Notes: generated by a model not told the origin, from the sequence alone. Counted from the first letter of the stretch, positions 33,260 through 42,016 are shown. The stretch is DNA of 64,000 nucleotides from Candidatus Peribacter sp. (GCA_018652955.1 JABIBA010000009.1:124001-188000); one strand, 5' to 3'. A program made the numbers and translations.

Positions 33260-35746
33260 CTACAGCCTGTCTTTTAGCCCGTTTTGCCAATTCTCGACCA
33301 AATCTTCTAGTTTCTGATCAATTAGTGACGTTTGGCCCTTTGAAATCTTCAAGGATGGGGTACTAGTGGTTTTACCTATCTGAACTGCCTCAATTCCTGC
33401 TTTCTGGGCATTAGACATAACAGAAGAGGCCTTTTGAGCATCTACTTCTACTAGGAACCCGTGAGACTCACTAAAGAGCAGTTTGTCGCTTCCTAGAGGG
33501 CTCTCTATGGCATCTAGATCCATTTCTAGTCCTATAGATCCACCTTGGCGCCTCTGAGGAAGAGTCATCTCAAAAGCGGCGAGAGCTAAGCCTCCTTCGG
33601 AGATATCGTGACACGATTTAATGTCTCCTGTGGCTATAAGATCAAGTACAAGCTGTAACATAGCATTGGTCTTTTTAAACTCTGGTTTTGGTACGTTTGC
33701 TCCTAGGACACTATCTCGGTCGGCTTCAGAAAGCTCTTCTAGCATCTGGTAGTACGCAGATCCTCCACATTCATCAAGACGTTCTCCTATCAGAATAACT
33801 GCTGAATCTGAAGATTTCAGCTGCATGGTAACTGCTTTTCTGGCATCAGGGAGTATTCCTGTACAAGAGACTATTGCCGTAGGGTCGATGGATGATCCAT
33901 CTGGTTGTCCATTGTATAAGGAGACATTCCCAGAGATAACTGGAACAGGTTCGCCATCAAACTGAATAGATTTTCCTGCATCAGCAATTCCCTGTACTCC
34001 AGCCTCAAGTTCTGCGAGTTGCTCAGGGATTTCTGGATTTCCGTAGTTTAAGCAATCGGTCAGAGCTCTTGGTGTTCCTCCAACGGCAACAACGTTACAC
34101 ATCGACTCAACTGTTGCATTTACTCCTTGCCAGTACGGGTCGATGCGTCCGTATCGTCCGTTTCCATCTCCGGCGATTGCTACTCCTCTCCATTTTTCTT
34201 CTTCAGAAAGTTCCCACCCGGGGTGCGTTCCATCGAGTACATAACTTTCTAGATCTTGTAGCGGGGCTATTACACCTGCATCTGCTTCTCCCGCTTCTAT
34301 AATTCCGTTTCCGATAACGTTTTTATCAAAGTGTAAGAAGGCAGGGGATTTAGAGGCATGGTTTGGATGACTGATCATTGCTTCGAACACCGCTTGTATC
34401 TTGTAGGTTGATCCTTGCACGCTTATGGTATCTGCATCACACGTTACTTCGGGTTCAGATCGTTCTTTTACCTGTAAGTCTGTTGGTCTTTTGTATTGAA
34501 TTCCACAGGTGAGTGCCTCTGCAGATGCTTCACACACGACTTCTCCTTTATAGGTACAGGTGTACACACCGTCCGTTGTTACTTTTCCGACAAGGCTAGC
34601 TCTAGCATTTTCCATAACACTTGGCAGATCCCATGTCTCATTAAAGTGCGTGAGGATATGCTCGGTGAGATCTGGATGACAGGTGAAACAAAGCCTCTCC
34701 TGTGTTTCTGCACAGGCGATCACTTCTGCAGGAAGCCCTTGCAGCCCTACATGAACATTATCCAAATTAACCGTAGCACCAAACCCTTGGTCTACCACTT
34801 GTTCGACAGATGCACACACCACTCCACCAGCTCCTAAGTCTTTACAGCTGATCTTATCCAATTTACCTTCTGCCACTAGCCAGTCAAATAGTGCATAGAA
34901 AGAGGCAAGGAGATGCCTTTCTAGGAATGGGTTCGGCTCTTGGACAGCACCAGAGTTTTGCTCGCTCTTTTCTTCTTCCATAGAAGCTGAGGCAAAGGAT
35001 GCTCCTCCGAAACCAGATCTATCGGTTGGTTTTCCTACGAGGATAATGTCGTAGCCAACTTCTCCTGCTTCCTTTGGACAGTAGCTATGAATAATTTCAT
35101 CTTCTCTTACTATTCCGAGTGCGATGGCATTTACGAGACAGTTACTGTTATAGGAACTGTCGAACACCGTATCTCCTCCAAGGTTTGGAACCCCTAAAGG
35201 GTTTCCGTATCCACCAATTCCTCTGATGATTTCTTTAGCGATAGTCTTAGACTCTTTTGTTTCTAAGTCTCCGAGTCGCAACATATCCATACAACCTATT
35301 ACGCGAGCTCCCATACAAACAACATCGCGGACGGTTCCTCCAACTCCTGTAGCGGCACCTTCAAACGGAACGATTTGACTTGGGTGGTTATGGGATTCGT
35401 GTGTCACAACAAATCCCCATCTCTTCCCGTCTTCTCCGTCGGTAATCGCTACGATTCCACTATCTTCAACGGGGCCGAGAATTATATGCTTACCTTCTGT
35501 AACAAAGTTTTTTAAAAACCTGCGAGAAGATTTGTAGCTACAGTGTTCGCTTCCTTGTATTCCCCAGATAACCGCTTCTGTAAGTGTTGGGTCTCTCCCA
35601 AGGAGTTCTACAATCTTCTTTCCTTCATCTACGGTAAGTCCTATTTGATATTCTTTTAAGAGCGCAGAAATTTCGTCGTCACTCGCGGTCGAGAACGGAA
35701 GTGTTTTGATGGTAGGGGATATACTCACGTATAGAGTATGCATCAT
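33260..35746 (-). CDS. purL: Phosphoribosylformylglycinamidine synthase subunit PurL
   Basis: This protein of about 828 aa catalyses the ATP-dependent conversion of FGAR to FGAM in purine synthesis. Family blocks are GSEHCSYKSSRRFL, THESHNHPSQIVPFEGAATGVGG, GDGNGRYGR and SCHDISEGGLALAAFEM. It is the small, PurQ/PurS-dependent type, slightly longer than usual, with no glutaminase domain. I start at ATG 35746 (MMHTLYVSIS). A GTG at 35728 is also possible because CATACT ends 6 nt before it. A structured leader and terminator precede it. Confidence 0.93.
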   Translation of the reverse strand: MMHTLYVSISPTIKTLPFSTASDDEISALLKEYQIGLTVDEGKKIVELLGRDPTLTEAVIWGIQGSEHCSYKSSRRFLKNFVTEGKHIILGPVEDSGIVAITDGEDGKRWGFVVTHESHNHPSQIVPFEGAATGVGGTVRDVVCMGARVIGCMDMLRLGDLETKESKTIAKEIIRGIGGYGNPLGVPNLGGDTVFDSSYNSNCLVNAIALGIVREDEIIHSYCPKEAGEVGYDIILVGKPTDRSGFGGASFASASMEEEKSEQNSGAVQEPNPFLERHLLASFYALFDWLVAEGKLDKISCKDLGAGGVVCASVEQVVDQGFGATVNLDNVHVGLQGLPAEVIACAETQERLCFTCHPDLTEHILTHFNETWDLPSVMENARASLVGKVTTDGVYTCTYKGEVVCEASAEALTCGIQYKRPTDLQVKERSEPEVTCDADTISVQGSTYKIQAVFEAMISHPNHASKSPAFLHFDKNVIGNGIIEAGEADAGVIAPLQDLESYVLDGTHPGWELSEEEKWRGVAIAGDGNGRYGRIDPYWQGVNATVESMCNVVAVGGTPRALTDCLNYGNPEIPEQLAELEAGVQGIADAGKSIQFDGEPVPVISGNVSLYNGQPDGSSIDPTAIVSCTGILPDARKAVTMQLKSSDSAVILIGERLDECGGSAYYQMLEELSEADRDSVLGANVPKPEFKKTNAMLQLVLDLIATGDIKSCHDISEGGLALAAFEMTLPQRRQGGSIGLEMDLDAIESPLGSDKLLFSESHGFLVEVDAQKASSVMSNAQKAGIEAVQIGKTTSTPSLKISKGQTSLIDQKLEDLVENWQNGLKDRL

Positions 35747-35783
35747 CTTTGATGCCTTGAGAATCAAGTTTGGTTTGCATTTT

Positions 35784-35814
35784 AAAAAAGGCGGAGTGGG
35801 AGCCGCACTTTTTT
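35784..35814 (-). terminator. Terminator hairpin between leader RNA and purL
   Basis: The minus strand reads A6, GTGCGG, loop, CCGCC, T6. It is symmetrical enough to work on both strands. It ends 37 nt before the purL ATG, the position expected for either an independent ncRNA terminator or an attenuator. Confidence 0.68.
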
Positions 35815-36030
35815 CATGAGGAGGGACTTGTGCCTGTAATTCCTCATGAGTCGTTAGGTCCACCTAATACGGGAGCAACCCCGCGAAATCTGAACCTGGC
35901 TGCTGAGCTACTCACAGGTGTGAAAGCCCTTGAAACGACAGTACTTTTCCCACTCTGCCTCCTAGAGATACCCTGTGCATCTCTGCACCTGTGCTGCGGG
36001 CAAGCGCAGACAGGATACCTCTCAGCGTAG
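35784..36030 (-). ncRNA. Structured leader or ncRNA candidate upstream of purL
   Basis: The 308-bp gap between nrdA and purL has no ORF that makes sense but is rich in pairing on the minus strand. A 12-bp stem (36011-36022 with 35964-35975) encloses two hairpins, CTGCG/CGCAG and GTGCA-GAGA-TGCAC. Downstream a long-range helix GTCGTT/AACGAC (35934-35939 with 35850-35855) encloses further hairpins including TTAGG-TGGA-CCTAA. An 8-bp CATGAGGA/TCCTCATG hairpin and the terminator follow. It does not match riboswitch, SRP, RNase P, tmRNA or T-box signatures that I know. Confidence 0.5.
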
Positions 36031-36054
36031 ATCTGAAAGATGAGTGTACGTTAG

Positions 36055-37725
36055 CTATCCTTCACATGCTTTACAAACTTTTTTTAGGTTGAGTTGCTGG
36101 GCTGCATTCATGCTGTGCTGGTAGTAGAGGGTTTTGATTCCCTGCTTCCATGCTGTTATATAGAGCTCGTTGATCTCTTTTACAGGGGTATCTGGATGCA
36201 CGATGATATTGAGCGACTGTCCTTGGTCGATAAACTCTTGCCTAGTGGAGGCTTGGTAGATTATTGCGAGTTGATCGAGTTCGGGGTAGGTCTTAAAGAC
36301 TTCTTTCTCTTCTTCGGACAGGAAGTCTAAGTGCTGACAAGATCCGTCATGGTCTCGAATGTCTTTCCAGATATCATCGGTGTTCTGCCCCTTTTCTTCG
36401 AGAAGCTTTACAAGGAATGGGTTTTTGATTGTTGTTTTCATTTTCTGAATATCTTTGACGTAGCAGTTTGACCACACGGGTTCTATTCCTTGAGACACTT
36501 GTCCTAAAATAAATGCAGAGGATGTTGTCGGGGCTACTGCCATCAGCGTGGTGTTTCTTCTTCCGTATCCTTTAAGTACTTCTGGCTCTCCATATTTTTC
36601 TGCCATTTCTCCGGATGCTGCATACGCGCGCTCTTTGATCAATTTAAAAATATCGTGATTGAGTTTTGCAGCTTCTCTACTTTCGAACGTGATCATATTT
36701 TTCTGTAAGTAGGAGTGCCACCCAAGAACCCCGAGGCCGAGTGCTCTGTGATTTTTAGCAAAGTTGTATGCGCGCTCCATAAAGAGGAATGTTCTCTGAT
36801 CATCTCTTTGATCTGAGTCTCGGTACGCTTCGAGTTTTTCAAGAAACTCAGAGACTACAGCGTCGAGGAAGTACGCAAGGGTTTGCACGGCGTCAGTATC
36901 TTTCCACTCGTCGTAGTGCAAAATGTTTATCGAAGAGAGGACACAGACAAACGAAGCATCTTCGGAACTTGGTAGCATGATCTCTGTGCAGAGATTGCTC
37001 GCTCGAATTTTCATGTCTTTCTCTTTATATACTTCTACGGTGTTGTTGTTTACGTTATCGGTAAAGAAGATGTACGGGTATCCTATTTCTCCACGCTTCT
37101 GAATTACTTTTGCCCAGAGAGCTCGTTTGTCGTCATCTCCGTCGATCATCTCTTTCATCCACTCGTCGCCGACACATACTCCGTGGGTGAGCTTTTGAAT
37201 GGGGTTTCCCTCTGTTCCAATCTCTAGGAATTCATCTGCGTCTGGATGTTCTATAGGAAGGTACGGAGCAAATTGCCCACGACGTGTTGCTCCTTGGCTG
37301 ACGATGTCGACCATTTTATCAAAGAGCTGCATAAAGTGTACTGCTCCAGATGATGCTCCATTATTTTTTATTTCAGATCCCCTGTGACGTAAATCGCCAA
37401 AGTAGCCAGATGTTCCACCTCCGAGCTTAGACATCATTCCTACTTCTGCCTCGGTAAACAAAATTTCTCCCATGTCATCTCCAATAAACGATCCGAAGCA
37501 ACTAATAGGAAGGCCACGCTTTTTTCCAAAGTTCGACCACACCGGAGAGGCTAGTGAATAGTATCCTTTAGACATGTAGTCGTAGAACTTGTCAGCAAAT
37601 CCATCTACACCATTTAGTTCCTGCGCTCTATCTGCTATTTCGCGAATACGTTCTTCTGGAGTTGTTCCTTCGACGAGGTATCCAAGTTCTAAAAATTTTC
37701 TACTATTTTCTGTAAGCCATTCCAT
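36055..37725 (-). CDS. nrdA: Class I ribonucleotide reductase alpha subunit, no ATP-cone
   Basis: This protein of about 556 aa reduces ribonucleotides to deoxyribonucleotides. Substrate-site cysteines appear in SCFGSF, the radical Cys in NLCTEI, a further Cys in VCVLSS, and the C-terminal relay pair in VCKACEG. It begins at the barrel (MEWLTENSRKFLELGYL) and lacks the N-terminal ATP-cone; that domain is on the beta subunit. The track's GTG start at 37764 overlaps the end of nrdB and adds a Pro-rich leader; ATG 37725 looks better. Confidence 0.92.
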   Translation of the reverse strand: MEWLTENSRKFLELGYLVEGTTPEERIREIADRAQELNGVDGFADKFYDYMSKGYYSLASPVWSNFGKKRGLPISCFGSFIGDDMGEILFTEAEVGMMSKLGGGTSGYFGDLRHRGSEIKNNGASSGAVHFMQLFDKMVDIVSQGATRRGQFAPYLPIEHPDADEFLEIGTEGNPIQKLTHGVCVGDEWMKEMIDGDDDKRALWAKVIQKRGEIGYPYIFFTDNVNNNTVEVYKEKDMKIRASNLCTEIMLPSSEDASFVCVLSSINILHYDEWKDTDAVQTLAYFLDAVVSEFLEKLEAYRDSDQRDDQRTFLFMERAYNFAKNHRALGLGVLGWHSYLQKNMITFESREAAKLNHDIFKLIKERAYAASGEMAEKYGEPEVLKGYGRRNTTLMAVAPTTSSAFILGQVSQGIEPVWSNCYVKDIQKMKTTIKNPFLVKLLEEKGQNTDDIWKDIRDHDGSCQHLDFLSEEEKEVFKTYPELDQLAIIYQASTRQEFIDQGQSLNIIVHPDTPVKEINELYITAWKQGIKTLYYQHSMNAAQQLNLKKVCKACEG

Positions 37726-37747
37726 AGGTGGTGGGGAGGGGGTGGGA

Positions 37748-39091
37748 TTAAAATAAGTCAGCACTCGTGACGCTCTTGCTTCGTTTGTTGTAGTTCACAG
37801 ACCTCTTTACAAAGAAGTCGCCGTGCTTGGTTCCAATGATTTCATCGTCAAACCAGTCAGACTGTGCGACGAGTGCGTTATCTGTTTCGAACACAGGTTC
37901 GATATCGATACTTTTAAGAGAGTTATTGAGTCGGTTTTTTATGAATTCAAGAATGACGTCTTTTGGGAGGAAGTCGAGTTCCCCTTGTTCGAAGATCCAG
38001 TCTATTATTTTACTTTCCGATTCGTATGCTTGCTTGCAAAGCGCTTGCACATTCTTGTTGTGCTCTTCGTTGAACCAGCTTGGGTTTTCCTTCTTGATGA
38101 TATTAATAATTTCTATTCCAAAGTTTCCATGAATTTGCTCTTCTTTAGATGTTGCCTCTACAACGTTGGAAATTCCTTTGAGCGAGTCACGGTGCTTATT
38201 AAACGCCATGATAATAAGGAACTGAGAGAAGAGAGACACATGCTCTATAAAGAGAGAGAACAGCAGCATAGATTGTGCGTACTCTTCTTTGTCTTCACTC
38301 TGCGCATTTTTGAGGGCGAGCTCTAGATAGTGCACGCGCTCCATCATGACAGGGTTATCGATAATACCTTCAAACTCTTCGTTGAGTCCTAAGATCTCAA
38401 GCAAATGAGAATATGCATCGTGGTGCCTCACTTCACTCTCGGCGAATGTTGCTCCTACAGCTCCAATTTCTGGCTTCGGCATTTTGTTGTAGATGTTTCC
38501 CCAGAATGTTTTTACTGCAACTTCGATCTGAGAGATCGCCAGCATAGTGTTCTTAATAGCATTTCTTTCTGCGGCATTGATTCCTACCTTAAAATCTTGA
38601 ATATCACTCGTGAAGTTAAATTCTGTATGGATCCAGTATGAGTGACGGATAGCATCTGTATATTCAAGAAGTTCTGAGTATTCATAGGGTTTTAAGCAAA
38701 GACGTTTTTTAAAGATATCACGCTTGCGGTCTGCAGCTCTGTTCGCTCTATACAAGATGTACACTTTCGCAACGTTATGGAAATTGCTACTCATCAAAGA
38801 CTCTTCAACCGTGTCTTGGATGAGTTCGACATCGATGAATTTATTATCAGATGCAAGCTTGATGATGTTTAGCAAAACAGTGTGTACAACAATTGCAATA
38901 TTACTTTGCATGTACGGTTCTAGTGTTTCTGTTTCGGTGAGTTCGAAGGTAGATCTAAATGCTGCCTCTATTGCATCAGCGATTCGTTTTTCATCGAAGG
39001 CAATTGCGCTTCCATTTCTTTTCTTCACGACGATTGATTTTTGAATAGCCGAGAGAACTGAGCCGTGATCTGTTTTGAATGCGGTAGACAT
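37748..39091 (-). CDS. nrdB: Class I ribonucleotide reductase beta subunit with N-terminal ATP-cone
   Basis: This protein of about 447 aa has an ATP-cone at residues 10-115 (IVVKKRNGSAIAFDEKRIADAIEAAF, ending VAKVYILYRANR). A ferritin-like beta domain follows, with metal ligands and radical Tyr in AESEVRHHDAYSHLLE and EEQIHGNFGIEI. I start it at ATG 39091, downstream of the promoter and NrdR boxes; the track start at 39244 would run the CDS through them. An ATP-cone on beta is a rare but known arrangement for dATP control of activity. It precedes nrdA in one operon. Confidence 0.92.
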   Translation of the reverse strand: MSTAFKTDHGSVLSAIQKSIVVKKRNGSAIAFDEKRIADAIEAAFRSTFELTETETLEPYMQSNIAIVVHTVLLNIIKLASDNKFIDVELIQDTVEESLMSSNFHNVAKVYILYRANRAADRKRDIFKKRLCLKPYEYSELLEYTDAIRHSYWIHTEFNFTSDIQDFKVGINAAERNAIKNTMLAISQIEVAVKTFWGNIYNKMPKPEIGAVGATFAESEVRHHDAYSHLLEILGLNEEFEGIIDNPVMMERVHYLELALKNAQSEDKEEYAQSMLLFSLFIEHVSLFSQFLIIMAFNKHRDSLKGISNVVEATSKEEQIHGNFGIEIINIIKKENPSWFNEEHNKNVQALCKQAYESESKIIDWIFEQGELDFLPKDVILEFIKNRLNNSLKSIDIEPVFETDNALVAQSDWFDDEIIGTKHGDFFVKRSVNYNKRSKSVTSADLF

Positions 39092-39114
39092 ATGCGTGGG
39101 GTTGAATAAGATTG

Positions 39115-39165
39115 AGTATGGATTATCTAGTGTCTGCATGCAAACCTCGACACAACATGTTGTGT
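39115..39165 (-). promoter_or_regulatory. nrdBA promoter with tandem NrdR boxes
   Basis: The perfect palindrome ACACAACATGTTGTGT (39150-39165) and a half-conserved box ending TATCTAGTGT (39118-39133) start 32 bp apart, the spacing expected for tandem NrdR boxes. On the minus strand TTGCAT (39138-39143) and CATACT (39115-39120) are 17 bp apart. One box therefore overlaps the -10/spacer and the other lies behind the -35. NrdR represses RNR genes in many bacteria; nrdR itself is not in this window. Confidence 0.75.
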
Positions 39166-39272
39166 ATTTGAAGTTTTGCTCTTCATCTACACGTTTTAAA
39201 ACTTTACAAAATATCGTGCCAAAGAAATTCATTATTTGTGGCAAGAAGGTTTTTGTTTGATATGCTACTTAT

Positions 39273-40577
39273 ATCAAAAAGATTCTCTCTCACTTTGGCC
39301 AAAATCGTATCCTCGGTGGAGCAGCCGTTTTGGCGGTTATGCAACTCGGTGCTTCTATTATGGGACTCGTCCGTGATAGAACTCTTGCGTCCACATTTCC
39401 AGGACTCGACACAGTAGATGTCTACATCGCTTCGTTTCGTCCTTCGGACCTCTGTTTTCAAATGATGATTATGGCAGGGTTCTCGGTAGCACTAGTTCCG
39501 ATGCTTGCGGCCTACCATGCAGAGGATAAAAAGAAAGAGATGAGTGAGCTCTTAAACTCAGTAGTTTCGTTGGCTGCAGTGGTCTTTGGAATAGTTGCCA
39601 TAGTGCTCTGTATATTTATGGATCAGCTCGCTCCGTATCTTGTTGGATTTACAGGAGCTTCATTAGATCTTTATATAGACTTCGCGCGTCTCGCACTTAT
39701 TACGAACTTCCTCTTTGTCTTTGGAAATGCCTTTGGACAATACTTAATTACCGTTCAGCGGTACTGGGTCTATGGAGTTACTCCTATGCTTTATACGCTT
39801 GGGACAATTTTGGGAACGATCTATCTTACACCCGAGCACGGTGCTTACGGACCGATGTATGGAACACTTGGAGGAGCGGTGATCTATGTAGTGCTGCGCT
39901 TGTGCGCTGTTGGTAGCTTTAAGATTTCTCTTGGTCTGCATCCAGACTTAAAAGAATTACTGAGTTTGATGTGGCCACGTATGGCAGCTCTTGGAGCTCT
40001 GCAAGCACAGCTTCTTCTGTTTGATAAAGTAGCCTCTGGACTCGATGCAGGATCTGTTACGATAAATGCATACGCGAGGAACTTTCAGGCAGTTGCAGTA
40101 GGAGTAGCAGGGATAGCTCTTGCTCAGTCTGCATTCTCTTTACTCTCTCAGGCTGCTGCCAAAAAAGAAAAGAAGCGCTACTACATTTATCTGCGCAAAG
40201 GCATTCTCTTTATGTTGATAATGACAATCCCTGGTGCAGTTGCTCTGTATTTCCTTGCACCGGTTGCAGCAAGCCTCGTCAGTCTTACGCACGTGCTTCC
40301 AATCTTTTCGCTGTGCTTACTCTTTTACTGCATCTCGATTCCATTCGAAAGTATCAATCATTTATTGCTTCGCGCATTCTATGCCACTAAACATACAGTT
40401 ACGCCTGCGATCTTTAGTGTTATTAATGGTCTCAGTGCTATCACCACTGCCTGGTATTTGGCTCCAAAGTTTGGCATTTACAGCCTTGCGATTGGTTTTG
40501 CTGTGGGGCAGGTGATTCAACTTATCGGGTTAAGCCTTATGCTGCCAAAAAGAGTTCGATCAGTAATGAATTCTTAG
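39273..40577 (+). CDS. murJ: Lipid II flippase MurJ (MviN family)
   Basis: This is a polytopic protein with about 12-13 TM helices and the family blocks GLVRDRTLASTFPG, VDVYIASFRPSDL and AGFSVALVPML. It should flip lipid II for peptidoglycan synthesis. The track start (TTG 39330) cuts the first helix in half. The frame is open further upstream and reads IKKILSHFGQNRILGGAAVL, a normal N-terminus, but no ATG, GTG or TTG is available there. An ATC at 39273, 6 nt after TATGCT, is my preferred start. This start choice is uncertain; the gene itself is not. Confidence 0.85.
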   Translation: MKKILSHFGQNRILGGAAVLAVMQLGASIMGLVRDRTLASTFPGLDTVDVYIASFRPSDLCFQMMIMAGFSVALVPMLAAYHAEDKKKEMSELLNSVVSLAAVVFGIVAIVLCIFMDQLAPYLVGFTGASLDLYIDFARLALITNFLFVFGNAFGQYLITVQRYWVYGVTPMLYTLGTILGTIYLTPEHGAYGPMYGTLGGAVIYVVLRLCAVGSFKISLGLHPDLKELLSLMWPRMAALGALQAQLLLFDKVASGLDAGSVTINAYARNFQAVAVGVAGIALAQSAFSLLSQAAAKKEKKRYYIYLRKGILFMLIMTIPGAVALYFLAPVAASLVSLTHVLPIFSLCLLFYCISIPFESINHLLLRAFYATKHTVTPAIFSVINGLSAITTAWYLAPKFGIYSLAIGFAVGQVIQLIGLSLMLPKRVRSVMNS

Positions 40578-40583
40578 TAAAAA

Positions 40584-40605
40584 CTGTTGTTCAAAATTAC
40601 AACAG
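40584..40605. repeat. CTGTTGT-N8-ACAACAG dyad, copy 3
   Basis: Stem CTGTTGT/ACAACAG has loop TCAAAATT. It lies between the convergent murJ and acylphosphatase ends, the same position type as copy 1. Confidence 0.7.
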
Positions 40606-40607
40606 AT

Positions 40608-40886
40608 TTAGTCAGTTACCTCAAAGGATGATGAGTTTTTAGGCTTTGCTACAGCAACTTCTACTTCTTCTACTTCTGCATTTTCTGGTCCTTTGTGGCA
40701 CCAATCGAGGAATTTTTGTATTGCTTCTTCCTCTCCTTCAGCGAAAATCTTTACACTGTCACTTCTGCGTCTGCAGTTTCGTACCCAACCTTTTACACCA
40801 AGCTCATCTGCTTTTTCTTTTGTGGATACCCTAAAGAAGACTCCTTGGACGAGGCCGTTTACGCGAATCTGTTTGGCGATCATCAA
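40608..40886 (-). CDS. acyP: Acylphosphatase
   Basis: This 92-aa enzyme hydrolyses acyl phosphates such as carbamoyl or acetyl phosphate. The active-site loop GLVQGVFFR near residue 14 carries the phosphate-binding Arg, and WVRNC provides the catalytic Asn. The segment after it (RRRSDSVKIFAEG) departs from the usual NxxDGxVE form. A second Met follows the first directly, so the start may be one codon later. Confidence 0.88.
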   Translation of the reverse strand: MMIAKQIRVNGLVQGVFFRVSTKEKADELGVKGWVRNCRRRSDSVKIFAEGEEEAIQKFLDWCHKGPENAEVEEVEVAVAKPKNSSSFEVTD

Positions 40887-40891
40887 TTTGA

Positions 40892-41227
40892 TTATACATC
40901 AACCTCTTCAATTGAATACATTTCTACGTAGAGCTGTAAATCATCTTTGTGCTTTCGCGGTATGTTTGAATTATCTAGGGCCAATTGAATTTCTGACCTA
41001 GCTGCAGCCATAGCTTCATCAACTTCGAACCCAGGTCCTGCCATTTTTCTTACAAAATCAATTCCCTTATCTATTCGATTAGCAAGCTCAACAGCAGTTT
41101 CCCACTTCGCATCTCCCATTGCAGGATTAGCCGGGCTCCATTGATGTCTAAATCGACTAAGTTCAGCACTAACCATATTGTTAGTGTCTACCTCTGGTAA
41201 ATCTTCTCCTGGTCTAGGCATGTGCAT
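40892..41227 (-). CDS. Hypothetical protein, 111 aa
   Basis: This is a soluble, helical, acidic protein that ends QLYVEMYSIEEVDV. It has no signal peptide, TM or recognised motif. It lies between nusG and the acylphosphatase gene on the same strand with gaps of 14 and 5 bases, so it is probably the third gene of a secE-nusG operon. Confidence 0.66.
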   Translation of the reverse strand: MHMPRPGEDLPEVDTNNMVSAELSRFRHQWSPANPAMGDAKWETAVELANRIDKGIDFVRKMAGPGFEVDEAMAAARSEIQLALDNSNIPRKHKDDLQLYVEMYSIEEVDV

Positions 41228-41241
41228 AATTGGGAAGCTGC

Positions 41242-41787
41242 TTATTTCTTCTTTGCCTGTGTAAAGTCGAGCTCTACAGGTGTTTCTCGGTCGAAGATCA
41301 GCACATTAACAGAGATCTTTCCTTTGTTAATATCGACACCGTCAACTGCACCTTCGTAGTTCTTAAATGGTCCATCGACGATAACCACGAGGTCACCAAC
41401 TTGGAAGTCTGATTTGAATTTAGCTTCTTGTTCTCCTACACGGCGTTCGATCACTCCGAATTCTTCTGGAGTAACAGGTACTGGAATGTTTCCAGATCCT
41501 ACGAACCCTGTAACGTTTGGTGTGTTTCTAACTAAGTACCAACTTTCGTCGGTAACAATCATGTCCACAAGAACGTATCCTGGGAAGAGCTTCTTCTCTT
41601 CTTCGGTTGGTTCTCCTTTGCGGAAGGTGAGTTGTTTTTCTTTAGGAACTTGAATATCAAAGATGTAGTCACCCATACCAAAGCTTTCAATACGCTGCTC
41701 AAGAGCTTCTTTTACAGCATCTTCGTATCCTGAGTATGTGTGAACAACATACCAATTTCTTCCTGCGGACGGATCTTGCTTTCCCAT
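41242..41787 (-). CDS. nusG: Transcription termination/antitermination factor NusG
   Basis: This 181-aa protein has an NGN domain (NWYVVHTYSGYEDAVKEALEQR, then LFPGYVLVDMIVTDESWYLVRNTP) and a KOW domain (FQVGDLVVIVDGPFKNYEGAV). It binds RNA polymerase and couples transcription to Rho or ribosomes. It follows secE by 7 bases, the usual bacterial pairing. However rplK-rplA do not follow; a 111-aa unknown and acyP do. Confidence 0.97.
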   Translation of the reverse strand: MGKQDPSAGRNWYVVHTYSGYEDAVKEALEQRIESFGMGDYIFDIQVPKEKQLTFRKGEPTEEEKKLFPGYVLVDMIVTDESWYLVRNTPNVTGFVGSGNIPVPVTPEEFGVIERRVGEQEAKFKSDFQVGDLVVIVDGPFKNYEGAVDGVDINKGKISVNVLIFDRETPVELDFTQAKKK

Positions 41788-41794
41788 AATGTAT

Positions 41795-41983
41795 TTAGTA
41801 AGTGAGTGAGAGAAGGACTTTGACGACTTGGTTCAATGCGTAGTCGATTCCACCAAAGGATATGGCTACGGCTGTAGTAAATCCGATAGTGATAATAGAA
41901 AGACGGATTGCCTGCTGGCGGGTAGGCCAGCGAACGTGTCGTAGTTCGATTACTGCTTCGTTGATGTAGGTTCCAATATTCAT
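41795..41983 (-). CDS. secE: Preprotein translocase subunit SecE
   Basis: This 62-aa protein has the single-TM SecE form: an amphipathic N-terminal helix with ELRHVRWPTRQQAIRLS and then one TM (IITIGFTTAVAISFGGIDYAL). It clamps SecY in the export channel needed by the many secreted proteins of this window. A terminator of the upstream lepB unit separates the two, so secE-nusG has its own start. Confidence 0.94.
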   Translation of the reverse strand: MNIGTYINEAVIELRHVRWPTRQQAIRLSIITIGFTTAVAISFGGIDYALNQVVKVLLSLTY

Positions 41984-41995
41984 AGATTTGCTTAT

Positions 41996-42016
41996 TAAAA
42001 AACCCCTCAGAGGGGA
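41996..42016 (-). terminator. Terminator downstream of lepB
   Basis: Minus strand CCCCT-CTG-AGGGG followed by TTTTTT, 57 bases past the lepB stop and just upstream of secE. Confidence 0.75.

Noticed and set aside
35770-36030. 86-aa plus-strand ORF between purL and nrdA
   Set aside because: The region shows RNA-type pairing on the minus strand and the peptide has no recognisable character; it is a shadow.
35784-36030. T-box, cobalamin, TPP, ykkC, ZTP, SRP, RNase P or tmRNA identity for the purL leader
   Set aside because: None of the conserved sequence blocks I know for these classes is present; the AGGTGGACCT segment only superficially recalls a T-box.
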